Source of the DNA: Cardiocondyla obscurior
Lineage: Eukaryota; Arthropoda; Insecta; Hymenoptera; Formicidae
Direction of reading: 5' to 3'
Length of the DNA: 64,000 bases
NCBI RefSeq assembly: GCF_019399895.1
Contig: NW_027228818.1
Location: forward strand, 1 to 64,000
Part shown: piece after piece, positions 11,501 through 20,800 of the stretch
How positions within the stretch are numbered: the stretch's first letter is position 1
How the letters are laid out: every line of letters starts with the position of its first letter
The notes under the pieces: model-generated
Databases searched by the model: none
Told to the model about the DNA's origin: nothing
What the model saw: the letters and a program-made list of their open reading frames with translations, nothing else
Position numbers and translations under genes: made by a program

Positions 11501-11899
11501 CCAGGTTGTACTCCACGCGTTGAAGTCTCCCGCCACGATGATCGGTGAGTTCCTCAGGTGTCTGATGTACACCGCCATGTCGTCCAGCCATTTCTGGTAC
11601 TCCTCAATGGTGCCTGAAGGCGGAAGGTAAGTACCGATGACGATCGTTGGCCCCCATCTAGCTGCGACGTAATGTTGTCCTCGCTCCAGCGGGGCACACG
11701 AGGGGGTGCCCGGAATCCATCTCCATGTGAGTGCTACCGATCCTAGCTCGTCTCCAGTCCAGCAGGGGTGGTCCTTGGGAACGTAGTTCGGCTCGGCGAC
11801 TACTGCGAAAATCATCTTCTGCTCCGCCATCGTATGCAGGAGCAGGTCTTGAGCGCCCTTAGAGCGCCCGACGTTTGCCTGAATAAGGCGTAGGGCCAT
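8566..11899 (-). pseudogene. E3 ORF2: endonuclease/reverse transcriptase, C-terminal frameshifts
   Basis: ATG 11897-11899 follows the ORF1 stop directly (TAAATG). The frame is open to 9305 (864 codons). It covers the endonuclease (GDFNAWST, SDHRY), the linker (SAYWWSDHIA), the RT (TAPGPDG, SIDVSNAFN, GVPQGSVLGP, CYADDTLIL) and most of the thumb region. Against intact E4 it lacks 7 bases near 9395. Single bases are also missing near 9226 and 8976. The C-terminal CHHC zinc region and tail therefore fall into other frames. The stop equivalent to that of E4 is at 8566-8568. RT and endonuclease look intact, but a protein from this copy would lack its C-terminal knuckle. Confidence 0.9.
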
Positions 11900-14803
11900 T
11901 TACAAATAGCCGACTTGCCCCTCCTCCGGGGGATCGATCTCCATTGACCCTTCGCTGAATTTTCCAGCTGTGGGTCTCTTGGCCCGTTGTGGAAGAGGCG
12001 GTGGGTTGGTGTTGTCCACTTCTGCGACGTCTCTTCTTCCCTTCCGTATTTGAGTCGTGCATTGCGCGCTACCAAGTACGTGGTTGGCCTTCCTGTTGAG
12101 ATCCGAACAGATGGGGCACTTTGGAGGGGCCCTGCACATCTTGGCAAAGTGTCCTTGCTCTCCACAACGGTAACACCTGCCAGATCTGTCAAGTGTCTCT
12201 GGACACTTGTCTGCTACGTGCCCTCTCTGCAGGCACTTATAGCACCTGAGAGGGCGTGCCTCTAGTAGGTCGATTCTCACTTTCGACCAGCCGACCTTTA
12301 TTGTACCTTCTTCCGTGGCTTTCTTGGCGGCCACTAAAGGGATACTCAACCACAGGCTTCCCAGTCCACCTGGGACGCTTCTTATATCGCCGGCTTTAAT
12401 GTCGGAGGTTAAACAGCCTCCTTTATTTGCCACGGCGTTGCATACCTCGTGGACAGTAAGTGACGGCTCCAAATTCCGCACTCGTATCTCCGCCATTTTA
12501 GTGGGGCGGTTTACTTTTATGCCCTCTTTATTTCCTATGAGTTCTCTTAAGCGGGCAGCCAGGACATCTGCTTGCGGGCCGCTGTTTTCTCCTGGAACTT
12601 CAAAGAGTAGAGCTCCAGTGGCTGTGAAGCGAGTCTTTACTCCTTCAGTGATCCCTATGTCCGGAAGTTTGATTCTGTTCCTCGCCTCGGACAGAATCTT
12701 AGGCATGTCCTTCTGTGGACATGTTAATACTACTGCCGACGTCTTCGGGATCCTTCTCCTATTTCTTCTTTTCTTCTTCTTCTTGGTTGAAGTAGAAGTA
12801 TTAGCTGAGGAAGTCTTATTACTTCCTGCTTTGCCTCCTTTACTCCCAGGAACTCCTTTAGCGGAGGTGCCTGGGGCTGAAGTCGGGGCAACAGATTTCG
12901 TTGCCTGCTTGGCCTGTTTGGCAGCGTTCCTGCCGAGGACTTTGGTCCACGGCGTTTCTCCAGGATTGCTAGTCGATCCGCCGAGTGTTTGCGGATTTAC
13001 AGGTCGGGCTGGTGGCGCAGTCATCTTCTTCTTGGAAGGCTGGGCCTTACTAGTCTCAGGCGGAAGGACTTTGAGAGGTCCTTTGCCTTTATTCTTCTTA
13101 GTCTTCTTAGACTTATCTTCTCCATGTTTACCTTCGGGAACCGGGTGCTTCTTGGTGTGGTCTTCTTGGCCGGACACCATGGAAGTGCTTTCTTGGGCCC
13201 CGTTGGAAGATACTTGGGGAGAAAGTCGCTCGATGAAGGTGGACATCATGTCTTTCATTTGTGCTTGAACTATCTTAAAGAAAGCAGCAAGCTTGTCATC
13301 TATGAGGCCCTCTACATCTTTATTCGCCGATTTGCGGCGAGGAGGAAGAGTCGAAGGTCCTGGCGCGATGTCTTCGTCGTCGTCCTTGAGAATCCTGGTC
13401 TTCCCTTTTAGAGATGGTCTTATCGCCGGTGGCCATTCTTCCCTGGGAGGCAGTATTACTGATGAGGGAGCCTGATTGACATTCATGTCTCCCTCCATCT
13501 CTACGTCCATTATTTCGTTCGTCCCATTCTTTTTACTGGGTTCTGTACTCCTGTTTGCCTCTGAGGAGGCAGTCGAAGAAGAGTGATGGAGAACAGGCGC
13601 GGAGTCGCGGGCCTGTTTTAATTCTTCTCGCAGTTGTGCTATCTCCGCTTTTAGCTGCTCAATTTCTTGAGCATTAGTGCCGTCCGGTGGTGTCGACTTT
13701 CGCGTCATGACGTCTGCGTTTACCTCGATCTTCAAGGCCGCATCTCTAAGTATGCGAACGAAGCCGCCCTTGAGATTATTCGACTTCACAGCTACTTCCT
13801 CAATCTGCTTAGTCGTCTGCAGTATCTCTGCTGCTATGGCTTGTATGGGTAAGCCAACGGATTCTTGCTCCAACATTTCAACCTTTTCTGAGCGCCGTTT
13901 ACCTCTGTATTCAGAGGGGTCATAGCTTCCCTCTGCGATCCTCTTCATAGTCTCGATCTCGTCCTTGATTGCTTGGAGCTCGTTGTTTTTCTCTTTGATT
14001 GCAAGGATCGCCACTCCCTTTCCTGTGACGATGGGGCGTCCTCGCTTCTTCTTGACTTCCTCGTCAAAGATATATTCTTCGGAGGAAGAGAAACGATTCT
14101 CGTGGTCTCTCAAGCGACGAGTCTTCCTTTCCGGGTCGCCGCTTCTTTTCTTCTTCGTCCTCTTGCACGCTCCAGACGCCGTGGTACGTATAGATGCGTC
14201 CGAGGCATCGGAGTTATTAGAGGAGAGATCGACAATCTCCGTGTTCGCGTCCTCTATGTCGGAACCTCTGTTAGAAACAGACGTCCATCGCGTCGCGCCT
14301 CTATCTTCCTCTTCTGTTGCTGTTGTAGCTGCGCTTGCTTCGGTTAATCTTGAGGCAGGCGGAGGAGAGCCGGCGTGAGCTCTCACGTTGTGGAAGAGGA
14401 CAGGTAAGTCCGATGGTTGACGGGTCTTCTTCGATGGGCTGTTGGCAGTTTTGCATCTTGGCCCGGCCTTCTTCTTGTTAGCCCGCTTGACGACCTGCAT
14501 GTCCACAAGTCGTGGGAGTTTCATATACTCGCCATCGGTGTCAGTAAGCGCGGCTGTCTTTTTGTTTGCTTCTTCCTCTGTAGAAAAGAAGCGCTCTCTT
14601 CTGTCCTCTGAGTCGGACCTGTTTCTTTGCGTATTCGTCGCAGACGCTGTATCCACCAGCGCCCCTGCGGAGCAAGCGCTGGATTGCCCGTCGTATGATG
14701 ACGACATGGCAGGAGCCGGGACGGTACTCCCACCACGCCGGTCCCTGAGGGTCCGAATCCTCTGGGGCTGTAGGTCTTCTTTCCTTTGGTCCGACATCTT
14801 CAT
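11900..14803 (-). CDS. E3 ORF1: Gag-like RNA-binding protein, 967 aa
   Basis: This is an RNA-binding protein of R1-clade retrotransposons; in SART1 ORF1 takes element RNA to telomeres. Start ATG is at 14801-14803 (MKMSDQRK). The N-terminal half is charged and low-complexity, with DTDGEYMKLP near residue 90 and basic, serine-rich stretches. The middle has the family-wide block NLKGGFVRILRDAALKIE, followed by a likely coiled coil (QEIEQLKAEIAQLREELK). After a lysine-rich linker comes the conserved globular core (PKTSAVVLTCPQKDM onward). Three knuckles follow: C854-C867 and C877-C890 are CX2CX4HX4C, and C896-C915 is CX2CX8HX6C. The stop TAA is immediately followed by the ORF2 ATG, which suggests termination-reinitiation. 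No break is visible. Confidence 0.92.
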   Translation of the reverse strand: MKMSDQRKEDLQPQRIRTLRDRRGGSTVPAPAMSSSYDGQSSACSAGALVDTASATNTQRNRSDSEDRRERFFSTEEEANKKTAALTDTDGEYMKLPRLVDMQVVKRANKKKAGPRCKTANSPSKKTRQPSDLPVLFHNVRAHAGSPPPASRLTEASAATTATEEEDRGATRWTSVSNRGSDIEDANTEIVDLSSNNSDASDASIRTTASGACKRTKKKRSGDPERKTRRLRDHENRFSSSEEYIFDEEVKKKRGRPIVTGKGVAILAIKEKNNELQAIKDEIETMKRIAEGSYDPSEYRGKRRSEKVEMLEQESVGLPIQAIAAEILQTTKQIEEVAVKSNNLKGGFVRILRDAALKIEVNADVMTRKSTPPDGTNAQEIEQLKAEIAQLREELKQARDSAPVLHHSSSTASSEANRSTEPSKKNGTNEIMDVEMEGDMNVNQAPSSVILPPREEWPPAIRPSLKGKTRILKDDDEDIAPGPSTLPPRRKSANKDVEGLIDDKLAAFFKIVQAQMKDMMSTFIERLSPQVSSNGAQESTSMVSGQEDHTKKHPVPEGKHGEDKSKKTKKNKGKGPLKVLPPETSKAQPSKKKMTAPPARPVNPQTLGGSTSNPGETPWTKVLGRNAAKQAKQATKSVAPTSAPGTSAKGVPGSKGGKAGSNKTSSANTSTSTKKKKKRRNRRRIPKTSAVVLTCPQKDMPKILSEARNRIKLPDIGITEGVKTRFTATGALLFEVPGENSGPQADVLAARLRELIGNKEGIKVNRPTKMAEIRVRNLEPSLTVHEVCNAVANKGGCLTSDIKAGDIRSVPGGLGSLWLSIPLVAAKKATEEGTIKVGWSKVRIDLLEARPLRCYKCLQRGHVADKCPETLDRSGRCYRCGEQGHFAKMCRAPPKCPICSDLNRKANHVLGSAQCTTQIRKGRRDVAEVDNTNPPPLPQRAKRPTAGKFSEGSMEIDPPEEGQVGYL
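11918..11932 (-). promoter_or_regulatory. GGAGG-loop hairpin before the ORF1 stop, E3
   Basis: The sense RNA is CCCC-CGGAGGA-GGGG, 20 nt before the UAAAUG junction. It encodes the PEEG of the ORF1 C-terminus. Same position and loop as in the other families, with a different stem. Confidence 0.5.
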
Positions 14804-15854
14804 GTTGTATCAAAGCTTGGTTTGTTTGGGGTTTTCCTTCCCCTAGGCCGATTGGGTGCCCGCCCTGACGACTCCGACCTAGCCGAACTCCTTCCTAACA
14901 AGAGACACGCCGCGAGCCCCGCCTCAGAATACGTCCGAGCGGCCCCGCGGCGGTCACGACCTCCTCCCGGAGTGACCAGGCCCACCTCGGAGACTTCCGA
15001 GCGGCCCGAAACACCCCCTACGTCATCCCTGGGGTGCCCAGCCCGCAGGCCGGAACACCCTACGCCCCCGGAGACCGTGGGGTCACACCCCCGGTGTGCA
15101 ACTCCGGTGCGTATACTCGTACCCGCCCCAGGAACGCACCACGTACGCCCCGGAAACGGGTAGAGGTAATCCCTAACCTCGGCTGCGGGAGCACCCGCGT
15201 GCAATGCCTCAGAAAGGGATCTTCTCCCCTTGAACGGGAGGCCCCCTACCCAACCCCGGGTGGCATGGCGGGAAACCAATTCCCTGCGGCCCCAGCCGGC
15301 CGGGATTTGCATTCCGGGTTACCTTCCCTTACCACCTTGGGGGAATAAAACCCACCCTCTCGGCGAAGTGGTCGCCGGGCTCAGGCACCTCGGGACCGCC
15401 AAGTCCCGTACCACAGATCTACACCGTCCTAATAAAGGGACGGCCTCTGTGGCCCCTGAGGTTGCCAGGAGGAAGTCAGAAGACCTCCCCTCACGACCCT
15501 GACAAGCCGGGCGTTTGTATTCCGGGTCGCCATCCCTTACCACCTTGGGGGGAATAATACCCACCCTCTCGGCGAAGTGGTCGCCGGGCTCAGGAACCCT
15601 CGGGAACGCCAAGTCCCGAACCACAGATCTACACCGTCCTAATAAAGGGACGGCCTCTGTGGCCCCTGAGGGTGTACCTCCCCCGGCTCGAGTACGTGAT
15701 GTACTCGGAGTGCAATGCCAGGGAGGTACTGTGCGCTCTTAGTAGGATCGAACCTCCCCGCCGGGCCCTCCCCGGGACTAAGTCCCAGGTACTGCCCCAG
15801 CGGATCGTTGATTCGACCCCTTCTCACCACGACAAGGTGGCGCACTACGAGGGG
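14804..15854 (-). other. E3 5' UTR, long type, with damaged ribozyme-like end
   Basis: The first palindrome copy has one mismatch (CTCAGA, 14923-14939); the second is perfect (14986-15001). Two modules of about 209 bases start near 15299. The ribozyme-like segment (15731-15854) keeps P2, P3 and P4 (one G-U pair), but about six bases between P4 and P1 are missing and the P1 register is lost. The sequence is otherwise nearly the same as in E4 and E6, although E6 has very different ORFs. Confidence 0.75.
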
Positions 15855-17483
15855 TTGAGGTTGGGTGCAAGCACCCAGACACTCGTTGCCACCATACTAC
15901 AGCGGCTCTACATCCCGTGCCCCCCCCAACTGCGCCGGGCCACTAATAACCGGCCTCCGAATTGATTATAGTGAGGGGAGGTGGACCCTCACTAGACGGA
16001 CACCAAGAGTCCAAGGCGCGGTATCCACTCTCGCCACGGCTCTTTTCAGAAGGGAACGGTAAACCGCCCAACCTTACGAGCCTGACACCCTCCGCGTGCG
16101 TTCGGGGGCGCGAGAGGGGGAGACCCCAGGGGATACCCACATCGCTGAATCCCGACGATCACGGACACCGCGCCCCGGACTGATGGCCACGCCATTCCCG
16201 GAGATGCTTCGCCAAGTGCGAACCACCCCCGGCCCGCCCACTTCCGATTTATTATACAGAGGGTAAGTGGACCTCTGTTCGACGTTTCATGTCCGAACTT
16301 ATGCCCCCGCAAAGCGGCGTATCACAGTCGGCCATGAACCGTCTCCTTCCCGTGTCCCGCCTCCGTGTTTTTATACGTGGGGAAGGCGAACCCCAGTTTG
16401 CACATGTGACCTTCAGGTCCTCGGACCGTCAGATCACATGCACCCTACCCGAAGTCTATGTCTGCGGAATTATTGAGGGGCAGACATAACCCCTACAGTG
16501 GACGGTTCGATGCCTCGCATTGCCAGCCTAACTCCCCGAAGGCCGCCCGGCGCCGCGCGACATTAATGCGTCCTCCTACCCGGACCCCTTTCATGCAAGG
16601 GGTAAACTAATCCCTAGCCATCCTCCGTTATTTATCCAGGGTGAGGATGGGACCCCTGTAGCGGTCTTAGTCCTCGGGCCAAAAGCCTTCGGCCAGTGTT
16701 CCGCTCGCGAGAAACGATGCCTGCGATTTAGGGAGCAGGCACGACTCCCTGAATTCGCTCTGGCCACTGGGCACTAGGCGAATAAGTACACGAACCCGAA
16801 CGCGACGCGAAGTCTGCGGATTATCGAGGGGCAGACTCGAACCCCCCTCTGGCTCCGCTCTATGGCCGTGGCTCATGTGGCGGAACCTCCTACCCGAAGA
16901 ACTAACGCCCGATGGCTGACTCGGTGCACCCGGGATTCCCGAGTCATGCCTACGCCTACCCGAGGCTCCCTGCAAACGGGAGCCAAGCTACCTAAGCGGA
17001 CAGGGCCGTGCCAGAAGCCGTCACGCTGCCAGGGCGCCGAAGCTCCCAGCCGACCCGTGCCCGAAGACAATTTACCCCGAGGGGTAAAATGTCACGGGTA
17101 TAGACTTATAGCTTTGGGACTTACAGCTGCATGCAGCTACAAGTTCCTCCGCCACCAGTCCACCCGATGCAAGGGAGTGAAGCTCCCTCGCCAGCGCTCT
17201 AAGCGCCGCGTGGCAGTTTCAGCAGAGACAGTTTCGGCCAAGTCGTGCTTCGGCTTTAAGGACTAAAAGCCCCCGGCCATACTCCGAAGAGTACTTTGCC
17301 GTTACCTCCGCCACGACTTATAACCTACTACTGCCTCCGATCCGCCGCCCGAAGTTCCACACCGGTGTGTGGACTTCGCCCGAAGCCAGAGCCCCGTCAG
17401 CCTCCGGGGGAGTACCCCGGAGTTACCGACTCTCACCACGAGGAGGTGGGGTTGGCGCGTGGGCCGGTGCCCTTCTGAGAGTC
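15855..17483 (-). mobile_element. Orphan 1.6-kb leader of an unknown related element, fused upstream of E3
   Basis: No coding region is supported. Its right end is a complete HDV-like fold that meets the telomeric repeat precisely, as element 5' ends do. Its left end abuts the E3 5' end without poly(T) or telomeric repeat. It contains five spaced hairpins built on one theme (near 15968, 16252, 16456, 16636 and 16811). It also has other strong inverted repeats: CACACCGGTGTG near 17360, TTTACCCC/GGGGTAAA near 17071, AGCTGCATGCAGCT near 17126. I read it as the 5' UTR of another telomeric element family, joined to E3 by template switching or by readthrough. It has no other copy in the window. Confidence 0.6.
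17385..17483 (-). ncRNA. HDV-like self-cleaving ribozyme candidate, orphan leader
   Basis: In sense RNA, P1 is GACUCUC/GAGAGUC (17477-17483 with 17428-17434). P3 plus loop is ACC-UCCUCGU-GGU (17435-17447). The loop differs by one base from the antigenomic HDV loop UCCUCGC, as I remember it. P1.1 is GG (17426-17427) with CC of that loop. P4 is CUCCGGGG/CCCCGGAG (17402-17422). J4/2 reads GGCUGACGGGG, close to GGCUAAGGGAG of HDV. P2 would be CCCC/GGGG plus GCC/GGC around an internal loop. This is the closest match to HDV in the window. Confidence 0.75.
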
Positions 17484-17497
17484 AACCTAACCTAACC
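17484..17497 (-). repeat. Telomeric TTAGG repeat tract between the orphan leader and E4
   Basis: The plus strand reads AACCTAACCTAACC, in the same phase as the other tracts. Confidence 0.95.
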
Positions 17498-17519
17498 TTT
17501 TTTTTTTTTTTTTTTTTTT

Positions 17520-17632
17520 ACGACGGGAAATGCACTCTTTACGCATCCCCCCCTTTCTCTGGGGGGGTATGTGGGGGTCGGGTCTTATGGCTCGCTAGTC
17601 GAGGCCTGCCCACTACCCACTAAAACCCGTCG
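17520..17632 (-). ncRNA. E4 3'-terminal RNA structure next to poly(A)
   Basis: ACGACGGG (17520-17527) pairs with CCCGTCG (17626-17632). The inner C-run/G-run hairpin and conserved core blocks are as in E3. Confidence 0.75.
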
Positions 17633-17870
17633 GGGCTCTGACCCAGTGCGTTTTCCTTGAGGGGAGACCGAGGATGCACAGAAGTATAACTTCTCGGTCC
17701 CCTCCGCACTTGCATCTCGGCGGATGCTTCTTCTTAGCGAGTTTGTTTTCTCGCTAGGGTCGCCTCTTACTCTACTCCTTGATTCGGAGGAGTTTATCTC
17801 CTTTTTGACTTCTCCGTGGAATGTCTATTACTTACGGGGAGGGGGATGTTGTTGTCCCTCCCCGACTGTG

Positions 17871-20800
17871 TCAACTTAGTGTCCTGGCCCTTGGTCTAGA
17901 CGCCAAAGGGCTCAAGGACACGTTGTGAGTGCCCGGTTGGGCTGATGGCTGGGAAGAGGGAGGATTATTCCTCGGACTTCTTCCACCGATGGCCCGACTG
18001 GTGGGCGCTCTTGGGCGCGGTCTTGATCTCAAGACCCGCGTACTCGCAGGTGGCGTTAATGCCTGGGCGGGAGTCATGCAGGAAGTTGTGGCCGAGGGTT
18101 GGCCAGTCCCACGATGATTGCCGCCCGCGTTGCTTCTTGATGGAGCGGACTGTGGATGCCGCTCTCTTTCCCTCTCTGCTTCTGTCTTGCGACGCATGAC
18201 CGCACTGCAGAAGTCCATGAAGGCTCTCCAGACGTTGTCCTCGTACACCGCAAGCTCGATGATGGTAGGCAGGGATAAGTCCGGTCCCAACACGTTCCTC
18301 AAGACCTGCCTCTCCTCCGTCCATGCCGGGCACACTTCAAGAGTGTGCTGGGCGTCGTCAATACTGTCATCGCAATGATGACATGCTGTGGATGCCTCTT
18401 TCCCGATCCTATGTAGATAGGAGGAAAAGCATCCGTGGCCCGTGATTATTTGCGTCGTCCAGAAAGATGTGACGCCTTTCCAGCCGCAACGATCCACCCA
18501 GTCCTCCATGACTGGGAGGATGGCGGACAGCGTACGCTGGCCGAAGTTGTGAAGGCCGGTGAGTCTGTCCTTCCACTGGCCCACAGTTATGACTCTGTGT
18601 CGCCGGCGTAGACGTTTCTTCATCCCAGCTGTGGGCGTGATCCCCCTAGATTTGAGGATTTGTAGATCCTTGTATACTCGATGATACTCCGCAGCGGTGA
18701 TGTCCACAGGTGGAAGGCCAGCCAGGAGTGCTGCTGCCGGGCGGGCAACGGTCCTATATGCCCGTGCGGTCCTGATAGCCACCTGATGAAAGGCAGCCTC
18801 CAAGTTCTTCTGACTCTTTTTGCACGCCGCTAAGTCTTCGGCCCAGACAGGGGCGGCATATAGGGCGATTGAGCGAACGGTGTTCGCATATAAACGCCTC
18901 GCTGCGCTGCTTGGGCCTCCGATATTTGGAAGAATCCCACGCAGAGAGGTGGACTTCTCCCTAACTCTCTCCCCAATTCTTTTAAAATGTGGGCCAAAAG
19001 ACCATTTATGGTCTAAAATGAGGCCCAAGTACTTTAAGTTCTGGGCGATCTGGATTCTGGCCGCACCCACCAAGATTTGTGAAGAAGGTGGAGGCTGAGG
19101 ACCACCGGTCTTTCCAGAAAACACAATGGCCTCCGTCTTTTCGTGGGCCACGTAAAGGCCAAGCTTCTGAACGGAGCGGAGTACTGAACTGGCCGCTATC
19201 TCCCCTCTCGCTCTTGCTTCTGTCCAATCTCTTCCACCCGACAAGATGAGTGTGTCGTCCGCGTAACACACGACTTTGCTATGGGGAGGAAGTGCCGATG
19301 AGAAAACCGCGTCATATCCTATGTTCCAAAGGAAAGGGCCGAGGACCGAGCCCTGAGGTACGCCACGTTGTAGACTCCTTTCTTGTACTTTACCGTTATG
19401 ATCGGTAAAAGTAAAGTACCTATTATGTAGGTAACTTCCCAGTATATCCTTTAAGTATTGAGGGACCTGATGACGGCTAAGGGCCGCTCTGATGACTTCC
19501 CAGGGAAGGGAGTTGAACGCGTTTGAGACGTCTATGGATGTCGCGAGCACGACTCCCCCCTGGGAAGTGTGCTCCTCCGTAAAATTCCTCACCGCTGTGA
19601 TGGCGTTCACCGTTGATATACCGGCTCTGAAGCCGAATTGGTTTCGGCTGAAGTTCGTACCTTCTTTCGAAAGATGCTGGACGAGGCGATTAACTATGAT
19701 CCTCTCGAAGAGTTTTCCGGCCTCGTCCAGTAAACAAATTGGACGATATGCCGAAGGGGAGTCCTCAGGTTTGCCCTGTTTACGCAGCAGGACTAACTTC
19801 GCTTTTTTCCACGGAAGTGGAAAGGCGCCATGTCGTAGGCAGCTATTAAATAACTGGATTATTGGGCCTTGGATACTTTTCAAGGCTAACCTCCAAACAG
19901 CTTTAGTCAGGCCATCCGGGCCCGGCGCAGTATTTCCTCTAAGGCCTCTTTTGGCCGCATGGAGGAACTCTTCTTCAGTTATCTCGAGGGCTGCGTTCCA
20001 GTCCAGATCTGATGATTGAAGGTGGACTCGGCCGTCTTCGCGGGTATCAGGAGGAAAGAGTTTTCCAATGACCTCTTTGAGAAACTGAGGGGCCAATACT
20101 TCCGTAATTGGAGGCGCCATCGGCCTAAGTTTCTTGCATACAATTTTGTACGCTCGACCCCATGGGTCGTCGTCTAAGGCTTCAATTAACTCTGTCCACG
20201 ATTCTTCTTTGGCCTTACGAATGGCCGTCCGCAGTGTCTTCCTGGCTTCTTTGTAAGTCGCAAGGGCTTCGGCTCTTCTGTCTTGATTGTCACGGCTACG
20301 GGTGACCTTTCTACTAGTCCTAATGGCATCTCTTCGTAGCGCCGCTATTTGATCCGACCACCAGTATGCTGATCTTCGAAAACGATGCTTGACTCGCGGC
20401 ATTGACATGTCACATGCTCGTGTGACAGTTTCTGTGACCCATTGAAGCTGGATTTCAGGATCTTCCTCCTCTTGTGGCAAGTCACTGGCGAAAAGGGAAG
20501 CGGCGATGGAAGCCTGAAAAGCGTCCTCATCCAGTTTACGTACCGCCCATCTGCGCCCTTCTCGTGATCGATAAGACATCGATCTTAAAGGTGCTAAAGA
20601 CACCAAGATGTACCGATGGTCGGAGAGGTGTTCCATGTCCTTAGACACCTTCCAACCAGACACTATGCGTGCTGCCGCCGGGGATGCCCACGACAAGTCG
20701 ATGATCGACTCTCCCTGCGGGCGGACACATGTGGACGTGTTGCCCCTGTTCAACAGGACTAAGTCCATACTTGCGGCCCAAGCCTCAACAAGGCGGCCTC

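Larger units (their letters stand above)
8189..15854 (-). mobile_element. E3: SART-like telomeric non-LTR retrotransposon, ORF1 intact
   Basis: The element has a 28-base poly(T) at 8189-8216. ORF2 (8566-11899) is damaged at its C-terminal end, ORF1 (11900-14803) is intact, and the 5' UTR is the long type. E4 is the same family. The 5' ribozyme-like segment has a small deletion that breaks P1. Upstream it is joined directly to a foreign leader at 15855-17483, without telomeric repeat or poly(T) between them. Confidence 0.93.

Noticed and set aside
12315..13268. Long open frames on the plus strand (for example 12315-13268, 21603-22358, 23241-24101, 31362-32159).
   Set aside because: All lie opposite ORF1 or ORF2, have skewed composition, no recognisable domain, and recur only because the minus-strand genes recur.
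14804..15350. Open frames across the 5' UTRs on both strands (100-180 codons, repeated in E1, E3, E4, E6, E10).
   Set aside because: They cross the structured modules, differ in length between copies through indels, and show stem-preserving rather than codon-preserving changes.
17871..18200. RNase H domain after the RT in E4 ORF2.
   Set aside because: No spaced acidic residues of the RNase H pattern are visible between the CCHC knuckle and the low-complexity tail.
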